Notes: generated from the sequence alone by a model not told the origin. DNA of 64,000 nt from Burkholderiales bacterium 39-55-53 (GCA_002282445.1 NCJK01000002.1:124001-188000), one strand, 5' to 3'. Positions 8,131 to 15,799 are shown, counted from the stretch's first letter. A program made the numbers and translations.

Positions 8131-8709
8131 ATGCGCTATTTGTCACTATTCCCCTTCCCTTCTGACCCGTCTGACGAGCTTGTTATCGATCTAAACAAGC
8201 CTTGCAAAGATGATGTCCAGTACGCAATTGATTTACTGCGTCACTCAGTCAGACATGCTTATCTGAGCAACTTTAAAAGACTCTTAAAGGCGAAGTTTCC
8301 GAGAGCGACCGATAACGTCGACTCAAGAAAAAGTCGCTTAATCAAGCCGGAATTCGCACCTAAACGGCTTCATGCTGACGAAGCGATCACCCTACTTGAG
8401 GGTCTTCTTTGTAGAGGCAAAGATAAGACAAAAAGACAAGTTCATCCAAACTCGCTTTGCAACCTTAGGCCAGCAACTAGATTCACTCAACAAAATCGCC
8501 CTACGAAGCCTTGCCTAATGTCGGATCAACAAGTCCAAAAGGCCATGGAACTGAGGGATCACGGTTGTTCATGGCGAAGCATTGGAGATAGTCTTGGGGT
8601 GAATTCTGAGACGGTTAGATCAACGCTTCGTCGCCGAGGGAACCAAGCATCAAATCAGGAGCTTATCTCAAGCCAAATACAAGGAGAAAAAGTGCCAATT
8701 AAGGGCTAG
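8131..8709 (+). CDS. Unknown element protein with C-terminal helix-turn-helix
   Basis: 192 residues, not recognised as a named family. The only readable domain is a helix-turn-helix near residues 130-171: DQQVQKAMELRDHGCSWRSI followed by GDSLGVNSETVRSTLRRRG, resembling resolvase/Hin-type or homeodomain-like HTHs. The N-terminal 100 residues are basic (SNFKRLLKAKFPRA and neighbours). Start ATG at 8131 has TTAGGAG upstream. It follows the integrase and precedes the polymerase-like gene, so a regulator, excision or replication-initiation role is plausible but unproven. It may bind the palindrome in its own promoter. Confidence 0.6.
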   Translation: MRYLSLFPFPSDPSDELVIDLNKPCKDDVQYAIDLLRHSVRHAYLSNFKRLLKAKFPRATDNVDSRKSRLIKPEFAPKRLHADEAITLLEGLLCRGKDKTKRQVHPNSLCNLRPATRFTQQNRPTKPCLMSDQQVQKAMELRDHGCSWRSIGDSLGVNSETVRSTLRRRGNQASNQELISSQIQGEKVPIKG

Positions 8710-8837
8710 GTAGCCAACGCCCTGTTCACCTCGAATAGAGTGTGTGTGTTGATGCTGGTGCTTTGAAGCCTTTATCAAGCCATAACAGCGATGTCATAGC
8801 CTTGAAATTGTCATCTGACTCAATCCCATTTATTGTT

Positions 8838-10124
8838 ATGAACAAAACACCCACCAGTTCCATCGAGGTAAATGATGAACCAGTTGAGAAAGACTTGTTC
8901 TTCGACCCATTAGCTAAGCCTGTCACAAAACGTGCTCAGGAGGCATCAAGGGCCTTTCTCGATCACTTCATAAAAACTGAAAGCCAATTCAAGCCAAGAA
9001 AGCGTGCGAGAAAGGCAATAGATCAGTCGATCCTCGAGGAGCAACTTGGATGTATCTTTGCCAACCTAGCCTCAAGCCAACTCTGTAAGAAGCCCAAAGC
9101 CATAGCAATCCCTCTGTCTAAGCAGGAATTGGGGCGCAAGAACACTCCACGAATTCTCAATGACAAGCTAAGGGAAGTACTTGAAACTTTGTGTGGAGCG
9201 TTTGCTGATGCTTTGACACTCGAGATCGGCAGTTACAACAAAGGCAGAAGATCGACCATAGAACCAAGGCCCTACATATCTGAACTGATCATGGCATTCC
9301 ATCTCAGGAAAAGTGACTTCAACACAAAAGAACGTCAACCCGTCATCCTAAGAGCTAGAAAGACACCTGACCAAAAAAGAAAAGGCAAGCCCGGCAAAGA
9401 ACTAGAGCTACCAGACACCGCTGAAGTCAAAAAGCTACAAGAGCAGATCAATCAGATCAATGCATTCATCAGACAACAAGACATTAGATACGTTGGAGAT
9501 AGACCTGAAATAGATGAAGAACGACTAACCATCTACAGGGTGTTCAACAACGGAAGATTAGACGAAGGTGGAAGACTCTACGGTGGGTTCTGGCAACAAC
9601 TAAGTGGTGAAGAACGTGATGATGAGATCCTGATCAATGGAGAGCATGTTGTAGGCCCTGACTACGGACAGATGGCTGTGTCTATCCTCTATGCCCTAGA
9701 AGGTATCCCAATACCCCTAGAAGACGCTTATAAGCTCAGGGGATGGGAAGACTACAGGGATGGAGTTAAAACTTACATAAACAAGCTTCTCCACGATGAC
9801 ACTGGTACACCTAAGGCTAAGAAGTCAGACTTCATTGGGTGTAAGTACAAGAAGGTAGAAACCATCACTGAGGCTTTAAGGAAGGATGTCTTTGAACAAC
9901 ATAGAGCTATAGCTCATCACTTCGATGGAAGCATCAGTGGTAGATTGTTCTACGAGGAAAGTAACCTCTTAGTCCATCTACTGCTTGAGCTACAGAACAA
10001 GGGCATCTGTGCCTTACCTGTTCACGATAGCCTCTATGTGAACATAGACATGGCCACAGAGACTATAAAGACAATGAAATCTGCCTTTAAAGAACTCTTA
10101 GGAGGTAACATTGAAGTCTATTAA
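8838..10124 (+). CDS. Superfamily A polymerase-like protein (TV-Pol type)
   Basis: 428 residues from the ATG at 8838; the frame also opens at a GTG at 8742. The C-terminal half carries GGRLYGGFWQQL (about residues 245-256), then GEHVVGPDYGQMAVSILYAL (about 268-287), where the Asp-Tyr looks like polymerase motif A. Near the end, LPVHDSLYV (about 392-400) resembles motif C (HD). This layout fits the transposon/virus polymerase family (TV-Pol) described by Iyer and colleagues as relatives of family A DNA polymerases with predicted primase-polymerase activity in mobile elements. The N-terminal half is basic and unrecognised. It probably replicates or repairs the element; activity is not shown. 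Confidence 0.68.
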   Translation: MNKTPTSSIEVNDEPVEKDLFFDPLAKPVTKRAQEASRAFLDHFIKTESQFKPRKRARKAIDQSILEEQLGCIFANLASSQLCKKPKAIAIPLSKQELGRKNTPRILNDKLREVLETLCGAFADALTLEIGSYNKGRRSTIEPRPYISELIMAFHLRKSDFNTKERQPVILRARKTPDQKRKGKPGKELELPDTAEVKKLQEQINQINAFIRQQDIRYVGDRPEIDEERLTIYRVFNNGRLDEGGRLYGGFWQQLSGEERDDEILINGEHVVGPDYGQMAVSILYALEGIPIPLEDAYKLRGWEDYRDGVKTYINKLLHDDTGTPKAKKSDFIGCKYKKVETITEALRKDVFEQHRAIAHHFDGSISGRLFYEESNLLVHLLLELQNKGICALPVHDSLYVNIDMATETIKTMKSAFKELLGGNIEVY

Positions 10125-10226
10125 GTACATAGATATACATGGATGCCTACTCCCTTAGAGGGGGTGATAGCCACCTTAGTAAACGACACACCAACGTTAA
10201 TTAACCGCATTAATAAAGGTTTAACA

Positions 10227-10769
10227 ATGAAGTTCTTCACCACAACACTAGGTATGCTACTTTCACTTTTGATTACTTCCAAAGCAATAGCGCAGCAAGT
10301 TAATGGAAGTATGGATTGCAAGGTAACTGGCAATGTTGTTATTTCTAGTGAGGAAGGGAAATCCAAACGGTACTCTAGCATTAAAGATGGTAGCAAAGAA
10401 GGTGATAAGTTAACATTTAAGTACACCATAAGAAATTCGGGGTTATTTCTTTCACTTGAAAATGAATTCACTAAACATATTGAACTTAACACAATATTTG
10501 ACTTTAAGGATGGAAAATTAGAACGCCCTAAAAGTCGAGGACTTATTTACACCGGTACCTATAACGAAGTGACATTTTCAGAAGATTACATAAGACTCGA
10601 AAACTCTTTTGGAAAAATATTTCTCTCAAGATATTATAAAAATGACTGGCATGGTATTTATTTAATGATATCTGCAATGGAGTTAACCACTCAAACAATG
10701 ACAATCAACTGCAGACATAACAATGACCAAATGGAATCGGGTTATAAAATTTATTCCCGTAAGTTATAA
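10227..10769 (+). CDS. Exported protein of unknown function
   Basis: 180 residues beginning with a signal peptide (MKFFTTTLGMLLSLLITSKA, cleavage after AIA). The mature part is about 158 residues with two cysteines (one near each end) that could form a disulfide, and predicted mostly beta structure. The ATG at 10227 is chosen because it starts the signal; AAAGG lies upstream. Codon use is AT-rich. The general plan (Cys near the start, a T-F-x-x-x-I-x-x-x-G-L-F stretch, Cys near the end) resembles the protein at 11393-11890, suggesting distant kinship. Function unknown. Confidence 0.72.
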   Translation: MKFFTTTLGMLLSLLITSKAIAQQVNGSMDCKVTGNVVISSEEGKSKRYSSIKDGSKEGDKLTFKYTIRNSGLFLSLENEFTKHIELNTIFDFKDGKLERPKSRGLIYTGTYNEVTFSEDYIRLENSFGKIFLSRYYKNDWHGIYLMISAMELTTQTMTINCRHNNDQMESGYKIYSRKL

Positions 10770-10801
10770 AATATGTTTATTAGTTTTTAGAAAATCAAAA
10801 A

Positions 10802-11083
10802 ATGAAAGCAATCTCAATAATATTAATTATGGTAACGCTAACTCTTACGCTCGGCTGTTCAAAAAATGATCCACAACTAGAACTGGAAAAAGCTGTAAAA
10901 AATCTACCAAGAAATTCAATTGGCACCCCCGCTTATTGGTACGAAATGAATGGCCTAACTGGTTGGGAAAAAGTCATATTGGTTTTTGGCTATGCAGAGA
11001 ACTTAGAAGTGTGCCAATACATGGTAAAACTTGGCAAAAAAGACTCACCGGAGAGAGATTTCAAGTGCACACCTGCTAATTAA
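10802..11083 (+). CDS. Small lipoprotein of unknown function
   Basis: 93 residues with a lipoprotein signal: a hydrophobic run then LTLGC, so Cys19 would be lipidated. The mature part is about 75 residues with two more cysteines (EVCQYM and DFKC). It follows the exported protein by 32 bases on the same strand and probably shares its transcript. No family recognised. Confidence 0.65.
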   Translation: MKAISIILIMVTLTLTLGCSKNDPQLELEKAVKNLPRNSIGTPAYWYEMNGLTGWEKVILVFGYAENLEVCQYMVKLGKKDSPERDFKCTPAN

Positions 11084-11093
11084 CTTGAGTGCG

Positions 11094-11366
11094 TTAACAG
11101 CCGTTGTAGTTCTTCTTCCCGCTAGGTGTGATCGTGTAAGTACCACCTCTAGGCCCTGTGTAACAGGTTGGAGGCTGTCTCGGCGTTGTGTCTTGTTGCT
11201 GTCGCTGAGGCGTTGCTGGTTGAACTACTGCTGGAGCACGATGGCAATGGTAGTCGCCAGTCTTATGGTTAGTGTGACAGCCTTCTGAGTTAAGACCGCC
11301 TCCATGAGCAAATGCAAAACGTACCGCCAATAGAAACAACATGAGTGCTAAGTATTTCAGCCGCAT
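11094..11366 (-). CDS. YHYH-type small secreted protein
   Basis: 90 residues with a signal peptide ending ...RFAFA. Next comes HGGGLNSEGCHTNHKTGDYHCH, shown here as two pieces: HGGGLNSEGCHTNHK and TGDYHCHR. This His/Cys-rich signature is common in small bacterial secreted proteins and may bind metal. A Pro/Gln-rich linker leads to a C-terminal CYTGPRGGTYTITPSGKKNY motif also seen in nuclease-associated small domains. Catalytic function is not evident. It is the last gene of the minus-strand exported block. Confidence 0.7.
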   Translation of the reverse strand: MRLKYLALMLFLLAVRFAFAHGGGLNSEGCHTNHKTGDYHCHRAPAVVQPATPQRQQQDTTPRQPPTCYTGPRGGTYTITPSGKKNYNGC

Positions 11367-11392
11367 AAATGTGCTTTTTAAAAAAACTTAAC

Positions 11393-11890
11393 TTAAATTT
11401 CTGAAAATTTCCTTGACTGCTGAAGAATGCATCGATATTCAGCATTAACGATCATACTCGTGGGGTTTGAACCTTGATTTAAAACAAATTCAGAAATTTC
11501 TGCCTGTCCTGTATATCTATTTATTTTTATTGTTGTTTGCCAATTTGCTTGCACTTTACCCCCCTGCTTGAATGGATCATCAAGAACATTACTGTAGGTA
11601 TGAGAATATCGATACTGCTCATCTGAGACCATGAAATGGTAGGGGCCTAAAAAACCATTTTCTAAAAAAGGACCGGAAAGCGTGTAACCGTCTATGGTAA
11701 ATAAGCCATTTTCTTTGATGGTGAATGTAACCAACGAAGCTTCCGTCTTTCCACCTGTCTTAAATAGATCCGATATTTTTTTCACTCCCTCACACTGCAA
11801 TCTAACAATTGGCTGAGCTGAAATATTCGCAGAAAATAGAAGTGTAGAAAATAGAGAAAATATAGTTATAAAACAAAATTTATATTTCAT
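11393..11890 (-). CDS. Exported protein of unknown function
   Basis: 165 residues with a clear signal peptide (MKYKFCFITIFSLFSTLLFS, cleavage near SAQ). The mature part is about 140 residues, beta-rich, with cysteines in LQCEGV and YRCILQ, near the two ends. The pattern resembles the plus-strand protein at 10227-10769. The frame is open upstream to 11920, but the ATG at 11890 gives the signal. No known family. Confidence 0.7.
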   Translation of the reverse strand: MKYKFCFITIFSLFSTLLFSANISAQPIVRLQCEGVKKISDLFKTGGKTEASLVTFTIKENGLFTIDGYTLSGPFLENGFLGPYHFMVSDEQYRYSHTYSNVLDDPFKQGGKVQANWQTTIKINRYTGQAEISEFVLNQGSNPTSMIVNAEYRCILQQSRKFSEI

Positions 11891-11894
11891 ATGC

Positions 11895-12143
11895 TTATTG
11901 CTCTGGCTCTTTAGAACCATGCTTTCCGTTGTAAGGGTTCACATTTGGTTTACTCGACCAGTTATCCCTCTGAGTGTGGTTAGGGTTAGTTGAACGATGC
12001 GGAGCGACATAAGTTCCATTCTTCTTGAAGTGTCCATTCACATGATGTGAACCACCGCCCCCTGAACCTGCTTTTTTAGCAAACGATAGAGGCGAATGAA
12101 ACATTAACGTAACCAGCAATAAACCATTTATCAATTTTTTCAT
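11895..12143 (-). CDS. Small secreted protein with HxxGxxKKNGTYV motif
   Basis: 82 residues. The signal peptide ends SFAKKA, then a glycine stretch and a 40-residue block with VNGHFKKNGTYVAPHRST, NHTQRDNWSSK and NVNPYNGKHG. This block recurs in many small exported proteins of proteobacteria and their mobile elements, but has no settled function. It lies four bases upstream of the next exported-protein gene, so they are cotranscribed. Confidence 0.68.
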   Translation of the reverse strand: MKKLINGLLLVTLMFHSPLSFAKKAGSGGGGSHHVNGHFKKNGTYVAPHRSTNPNHTQRDNWSSKPNVNPYNGKHGSKEPEQ

Positions 12144-12151
12144 CAGATCTC

Positions 12152-12532
12152 CTATTTTTCAATGCTCAAAATGCGATTTAATGTTTGATCAAAGTGACAC
12201 GTAATTACTTTGCTAACCACCTTATTTCCGAACCTATCAACATCATGGAAAACTAAAACTATGTCGCTTCCAAATGAATATTTGGGCATCACAGCTATGT
12301 TGTATTCTTTTTTTACTGCTACGCCTGCACCATCGATGCATTCTTGTCCGAGTGTTGTCAATGTCTGAAGCGATTTAAATCGGCCGCTTTCTTCAGCGAC
12401 TAGGGCAACAGACACACCACTTCTTCGCTCTTTAAAAACTGGAAACTCATAAGAATGCGAGGTGATCTGAACTGATAGCAAAGTAAAAAAGGCAACTAAG
12501 CTTGAAAATTTCAATTTCTTTCTAGTAATCAT
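12152..12532 (-). CDS. Exported protein of unknown function
   Basis: 126 residues. A basic start (MITRKKLKFSS) and hydrophobic segment suggest a signal peptide or anchor, with possible cleavage near HSYE. The mature domain is about 95 residues with two cysteines (GQECIDG and ITCHFD), probably beta-rich. Part of the tightly packed minus-strand block. No family recognised. Confidence 0.6.
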   Translation of the reverse strand: MITRKKLKFSSLVAFFTLLSVQITSHSYEFPVFKERRSGVSVALVAEESGRFKSLQTLTTLGQECIDGAGVAVKKEYNIAVMPKYSFGSDIVLVFHDVDRFGNKVVSKVITCHFDQTLNRILSIEK

Positions 12533-12568
12533 GGGTTACCGACTTGTATCAAAAAATTAAGATCACTT

Positions 12569-12994
12569 TTATTTAGTTCGTTTAAGCGCTGACTTCACCT
12601 CTTCAGCAAAGTTCTCGTTCTTTAAGTTGCAAACACTTGCGTGGTTACCCCACTCATCAGTTCCATTTGCTGACCTAATGAGATACAAAGTTTGCCCATA
12701 GCTGACTGAAGTGCCGCAAGCTTCCGTAGCGCCGACTTCCACGATAAGTTCCCTGTAGTTGAACGTACCCTTGATGTTCTCAAGGACGCTAACGGTATAA
12801 GGGCGCTGGAATGACGACCTATTTTGAAACCTCGTCCAAATCTCGCCAATAGTTGGGTAGTCGATCCTTAGCTTGGTGAATTCATACTGTTCTTGAGCTG
12901 CAATTTCCTCAGGAGTGAACATTTTGCAACTGCAAGCAAACGCTGGCCCCCAAAAAGCTAAAAAAACAATCGTTCCAGTAAGGATGAATTTCAT
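12569..12994 (-). CDS. Secreted CxC protein, possibly NTR/TIMP-like
   Basis: 141 residues. The signal peptide ends FACSC, so the mature protein may begin at Cys-Ser-Cys, as in netrin/TIMP-like (NTR) domains. Further cysteines are in EACGTS and SVCNL. The stretch YTVSVLENIKGTF followed by GQTLYLI also fits an OB-fold NTR domain. In animals such domains inhibit metalloproteases; bacterial ones are mostly uncharacterised. The call is from motif resemblance only. Confidence 0.58.
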   Translation of the reverse strand: MKFILTGTIVFLAFWGPAFACSCKMFTPEEIAAQEQYEFTKLRIDYPTIGEIWTRFQNRSSFQRPYTVSVLENIKGTFNYRELIVEVGATEACGTSVSYGQTLYLIRSANGTDEWGNHASVCNLKNENFAEEVKSALKRTK

Positions 12995-13006
12995 CTTAGT
13001 GCGCTA

Positions 13007-13360
13007 TCAATTGCATCCATAAGCGGTACAAGTCTTCGTATAAGACTGGCCTTGACTGTTCGTGCCTGAATAGGTGGTCATACCCGGCATTGTCTGGATT
13101 GTTTCATTCCATGCACGCCCATTAGCTTGGCCTTGTATCTGTGTGGTGTTTCCGTAAGTCTGACTGTTCTGTGTCCAGTTGCTACCAGTTCCAGCGTTGT
13201 GACCTTGCATGTTGGTTGTGTTGCCATACTTTTGAACGTTGTAGCTGTTGCCACTTACGTCATTGCAGTTGTAGCTGTTTGCAGATCCATAGCAAGCGGC
13301 TTGTGAACTAAGCCCCAAGCTCGTGAGAATAACGAAATAAAGAGCTTTAGATTGCAACAT
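13007..13360 (-). CDS. Secreted Asn/Gly/Thr-rich repeat protein
   Basis: 117 residues from the ATG at 13360 (AAAGGC upstream). Signal peptide ends SSQA, followed by CYGSANSYNCND. The body holds imperfect repeats built around YGNTTNMQG and YGNTTQIQG, spaced about 27 residues apart, with Gln, Asn and Gly dominating. The C-terminus has two cysteines (KTCTAYGCN). A low-complexity beta structure is likely. The frame opens upstream to 13501, but that would bury the signal. Outermost gene of the exported block. Confidence 0.62.
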   Translation of the reverse strand: MLQSKALYFVILTSLGLSSQAACYGSANSYNCNDVSGNSYNVQKYGNTTNMQGHNAGTGSNWTQNSQTYGNTTQIQGQANGRAWNETIQTMPGMTTYSGTNSQGQSYTKTCTAYGCN

Positions 13361-13714
13361 GGATGCCTTTTGGTGGTGTCTTGTCATTCTGACACCTAAT
13401 CCTTTAGCTTTGCACTTTTTTGTTCGCTGCCTGACATTAGTCAATCCGAAGATGGGTAGGTCTGGAAAATTCCGTTTTGTGTGGCTACGCAGTTCCTGCA
13501 AAAGCTACGCAGAACGCTAAGGACACCCCCGCCCTAGTTGCCGGTAAAGATTTTCTAAAGAGCGAATGCCAACACGGCTCAAAAAGACCAGTTGGAACAT
13601 GTTGTCTAAGCAAGAATCTGAGGGCTAAAATAAAGTTCTATTTTTGTGTCACTTCTGTGTGTCACTTTCAGCTATGACAGGTCAGGGTCAGGTGTTAGTT
13701 CCGCTAGGAACGTA
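13361..13714. other. Right-end noncoding region of the element
   Basis: About 350 bases hold no convincing gene. Present are the arm-type repeat (13644-13668), a ten-base copy of the SRP motif GGGTCAGGTG (13685-13694) and the inverted repeat GTTCC-GCTA-GGAAC (13697-13710) just before the right attachment repeat. Together these look like the recombination arm of the element. Confidence 0.6.
13644..13668 (+). repeat. Putative integrase arm-type site, right
   Basis: TTGTGTCAC, five bases, TGTGTCACTTT: the same words and spacing as 6766-6790. It lies 46 bases inside the right attachment repeat. Confidence 0.55.
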
Positions 13715-13767
13715 GGAACCAAGCAGCCCTAACTGTGGAGTCAGTGCTGAGGGTCGGGCCCGTCACC
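13715..13767 (+). repeat. Right attachment repeat (attR core), displaced ffs 3' end
   Basis: A perfect 53-base copy of 6650-6702. It lacks the 5' half of ffs and is not a functional RNA gene. The sequences on both sides differ from those around the left copy, as expected at an attR. Confidence 0.88.
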
Positions 13768-13862
13768 CTTGCTAAAGAGTTCACCAAAGCGCTCGCAAAC
13801 CCTATACCCGTTCCCTCAAGATAGTCCTAGACTGATCTATGTCAATCAAAGACGGGGGACTT

Positions 13863-14105
13863 ATGAAATTACATCGCTTCTTTTTAATTGCCTGGCCATC
13901 AGCCTTGGGTGCGGCCTTGATGGAGATGCTTGTTTTTGCAGTGTTAGACCCAATGCAAATTCCACAGATTGAAAACATACCGGGCATGACCACCCAAGGT
14001 GTTTACAGCATGGCTTTTTTTGTATTTTGGGCCGCCATCAGCTTTGCGTGTTCATTGACCTTGATCTTGTCCCAGCCCGTTGCCCAAAAGCACGTGGCAA
14101 TCTAA
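13863..14105 (+). CDS. Small two-helix membrane protein, unknown
   Basis: 80 residues from the ATG at 13863, preceded by a G-rich stretch usable as ribosome-binding site; an in-frame ATG at 13839 is the alternative. Two hydrophobic segments (about residues 5-25 and 42-65) make it an inner-membrane protein. Similar short proteins occur near respiratory genes in Burkholderiales. It is the first chromosomal gene right of the element and ends one base before the convergent ctaB stop. Confidence 0.6.
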   Translation: MKLHRFFLIAWPSALGAALMEMLVFAVLDPMQIPQIENIPGMTTQGVYSMAFFVFWAAISFACSLTLILSQPVAQKHVAI

Positions 14106-14106
14106 T

Positions 14107-14985
14107 TCAAATTAGGTAGTGGTCTAGCAACAGCGCTGCAAAAAGCGCTGACAGGTGGATGAGCGAAAACCGGAAGGTTTTGCGCGCCAACTCATCCGAA
14201 TAATTTCTCATCAATGCAACAGCGTAAGCAATAAACCCTGCACTGAGAATCACTGCCACGGCTAAATAAAGCCATGAACTCATGCCGATCACAAACGGCA
14301 GCAAGCACGCGGCCATCAAAAGAAATGTGTAGAGCAGGATTTGAAGCCGTGTGAATTCATTGCCGTGAGTCACGGGCAGCATTGGCAAGCCTGACTTGCG
14401 GTAGTCTTCGACACGATAAAGCGCCAGAGCCCAAAAGTGAGGCGGCGTCCACAGAAAAATGATCAATACCAAGATCAAAGCTTGAGAGCCAATTTCGCCT
14501 GTGATCGCAGTCCACCCTAACAATGGAGGCATCGCACCCGAAGCGCCGCCAATCACAATGTTTTGGGGCGTCAAAGGCTTAAGAATCAAGGTGTAGATAA
14601 CGGCATACCCAATAAAGGTGGCAAACGTTAACCACATGGTCAATGGGTTGACCAGCACGTAAAGAATGGCAGAACCCAATGAGCAGAGCAAAAATGAAAA
14701 AAGCAAAGCTTGGGTGTCAGACAACTGGCCGGTTGCTGTTGGACGCCATGCAGTTCGGCGCATTTTTGCATCAAGGGTCTTTTCTACCAAGCAATTGAAG
14801 GCGGCCGCAGCTCCCGCCACCAGCCAAATGCCAATGCAAGCCCAAGCCATTCGAATCCACTCACCGGCAGTTGGTAGACCTGGAATCGCGAGCACCATCC
14901 CAATCAACGCACAAAACACGATGAGCTGTATAACGCGCGGTTTGGTGAGCGCGTTGTACTGCTGGATGACGGCGGCAATAGACAT
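14107..14985 (-). CDS. ctaB: Protoheme IX farnesyltransferase (heme O synthase)
   Basis: A 292-residue UbiA-family inner-membrane enzyme that adds a farnesyl group to heme b, giving heme O, the precursor of heme A for the oxidase encoded next door. The first Asp-rich motif region reads [15 protein letters not shown] (about residues 66-80), and about eight or nine membrane helices are visible. It is divergent from the cytochrome c gene. In many relatives ctaB follows ctaA at the other end of the cox cluster, so here it is relocated and inverted. Confidence 0.95.
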   Translation of the reverse strand: MSIAAVIQQYNALTKPRVIQLIVFCALIGMVLAIPGLPTAGEWIRMAWACIGIWLVAGAAAAFNCLVEKTLDAKMRRTAWRPTATGQLSDTQALLFSFLLCSLGSAILYVLVNPLTMWLTFATFIGYAVIYTLILKPLTPQNIVIGGASGAMPPLLGWTAITGEIGSQALILVLIIFLWTPPHFWALALYRVEDYRKSGLPMLPVTHGNEFTRLQILLYTFLLMAACLLPFVIGMSSWLYLAVAVILSAGFIAYAVALMRNYSDELARKTFRFSLIHLSALFAALLLDHYLI

Positions 14986-15035
14986 AGATTGGGGTGATGT
15001 TAACTAAAGAGTAAATGAAGGGTTTTTACCGATTA

Positions 15036-15049
15036 TTGATTTACATCAA
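15036..15049 (+). promoter_or_regulatory. FNR/Anr box upstream of the diheme cytochrome c gene
   Basis: TTGAT-TTAC-ATCAA matches the FNR consensus TTGATnnnnATCAA in all ten specified bases. A TATAAA -10 element lies at 15072-15077, implying a start near 15084. The box centre is then at about -41.5, the class II activation position. It suggests oxygen-dependent control of the gene at 15096. Confidence 0.7.
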
Positions 15050-15095
15050 TGTAACTTATAGTGAACTCGTTTATAAAAACTCATTCATCATAATA

Positions 15096-15761
15096 ATGCA
15101 AAGACAATCACTCCGATTTCTATCAGCAACTATTTCTCTGTTGCTCTTGTCTCTGAATCCTGCAAAAGCCAATGAGCCAACCGGCAATGCAGCCAATGGT
15201 GAAAACAAAATTGCGATGTGCATAGGATGCCACGGAATTGTTGGTTATCAATCAAGTTTTCCAGAGGTTTACAAAGTCCCAATGATTTCTGGTCAGACCA
15301 GCAAATACATTGTGAACTCGCTCAAGGCCTATCAAAGCGGTGAGCGCAAGCACCCAACCATGCGCAGCGTCGCCAAGGGTTTGTCCGAACAAGACATGCT
15401 TGACATTGCGGCGTACTACGAAAAGCATGGCACATCTACCTCACTCCCAGAGCAGGCGAGTGCAGCACCAGAAAAAGTGAACAACCTTCTCACCAAAGGT
15501 GCTTGCAACTCCTGTCACGGTGCCAATTACAGCAAGCCGATTGATCCAAGCTTCCCGAAAATCGCAGGCCAAAGCCGCGATTACTTGTTCGTAGCGCTCA
15601 AGTCTTACAAATCGGAAGGCAACACGACATGGGGTCGCAGCAACGCCATCATGGGCGGCGTTGCCAAACAGTTCAGCAATGCCGAACTCAAGGAACTCGC
15701 CAACTACATCGGCAAACAGCCCGGTGAGTTGCAAGTTGTCCCACAAGCCAAGTTCCGCTGA
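15096..15761 (+). CDS. Diheme cytochrome c (c4-like), periplasmic
   Basis: 221 residues with a signal peptide (to about residue 25, ...PAKA) and two heme-c sites: CIGCH near residue 40 and CNSCH near residue 138. Each lies in a class I cytochrome c domain, so this is a c4-type tandem protein passing electrons from the bc1 complex to oxidase. The ATG at 15096 is chosen for the signal; the open frame begins at 15015. No strong ribosome-binding site is seen, and the predicted leader is only about 12 nt. It lies just upstream of ctaC and behind an FNR box. Confidence 0.88.
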   Translation: MQRQSLRFLSATISLLLLSLNPAKANEPTGNAANGENKIAMCIGCHGIVGYQSSFPEVYKVPMISGQTSKYIVNSLKAYQSGERKHPTMRSVAKGLSEQDMLDIAAYYEKHGTSTSLPEQASAAPEKVNNLLTKGACNSCHGANYSKPIDPSFPKIAGQSRDYLFVALKSYKSEGNTTWGRSNAIMGGVAKQFSNAELKELANYIGKQPGELQVVPQAKFR

Positions 15762-15799
15762 TCCGCTTGCTCTTTTAATAATTACATCCGAATAACAAA

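Larger units (their letters stand above)
6650..13767. mobile_element. Integrative element inserted in the ffs (4.5S RNA) gene
   Basis: About 7.1 kb is bounded by perfect 53-bp direct repeats (6650-6702 and 13715-13767), the left one being the 3' part of ffs. A tyrosine integrase starts 112 bases inside the left end. The interior is clearly more AT-rich than the flanking genes and uses different codons. Gene content is integrase, HTH protein, polymerase-like protein, then eight small exported proteins. No conjugation, capsid or terminase genes are present, so it would need help to move between cells. The recombination module is recognised; the element as a whole is not one I know. Confidence 0.88.

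Noticed and set aside
13477-13677. 66-codon plus-strand frame in the right end of the element
   Set aside because: No ribosome-binding site, no signal or domain, and it overlaps the arm-type repeat.
13715-13767. A second SRP RNA gene
   Set aside because: Only the 3' half from the tetraloop onward is present; no 5' half or promoter precedes it. It is the displaced attachment repeat.
13832-13845. FNR-like site CTGATCTATGTCAA upstream of the small membrane protein
   Set aside because: Two of ten consensus bases differ, and it lies only 18 bases before the start codon, where activation is impossible.
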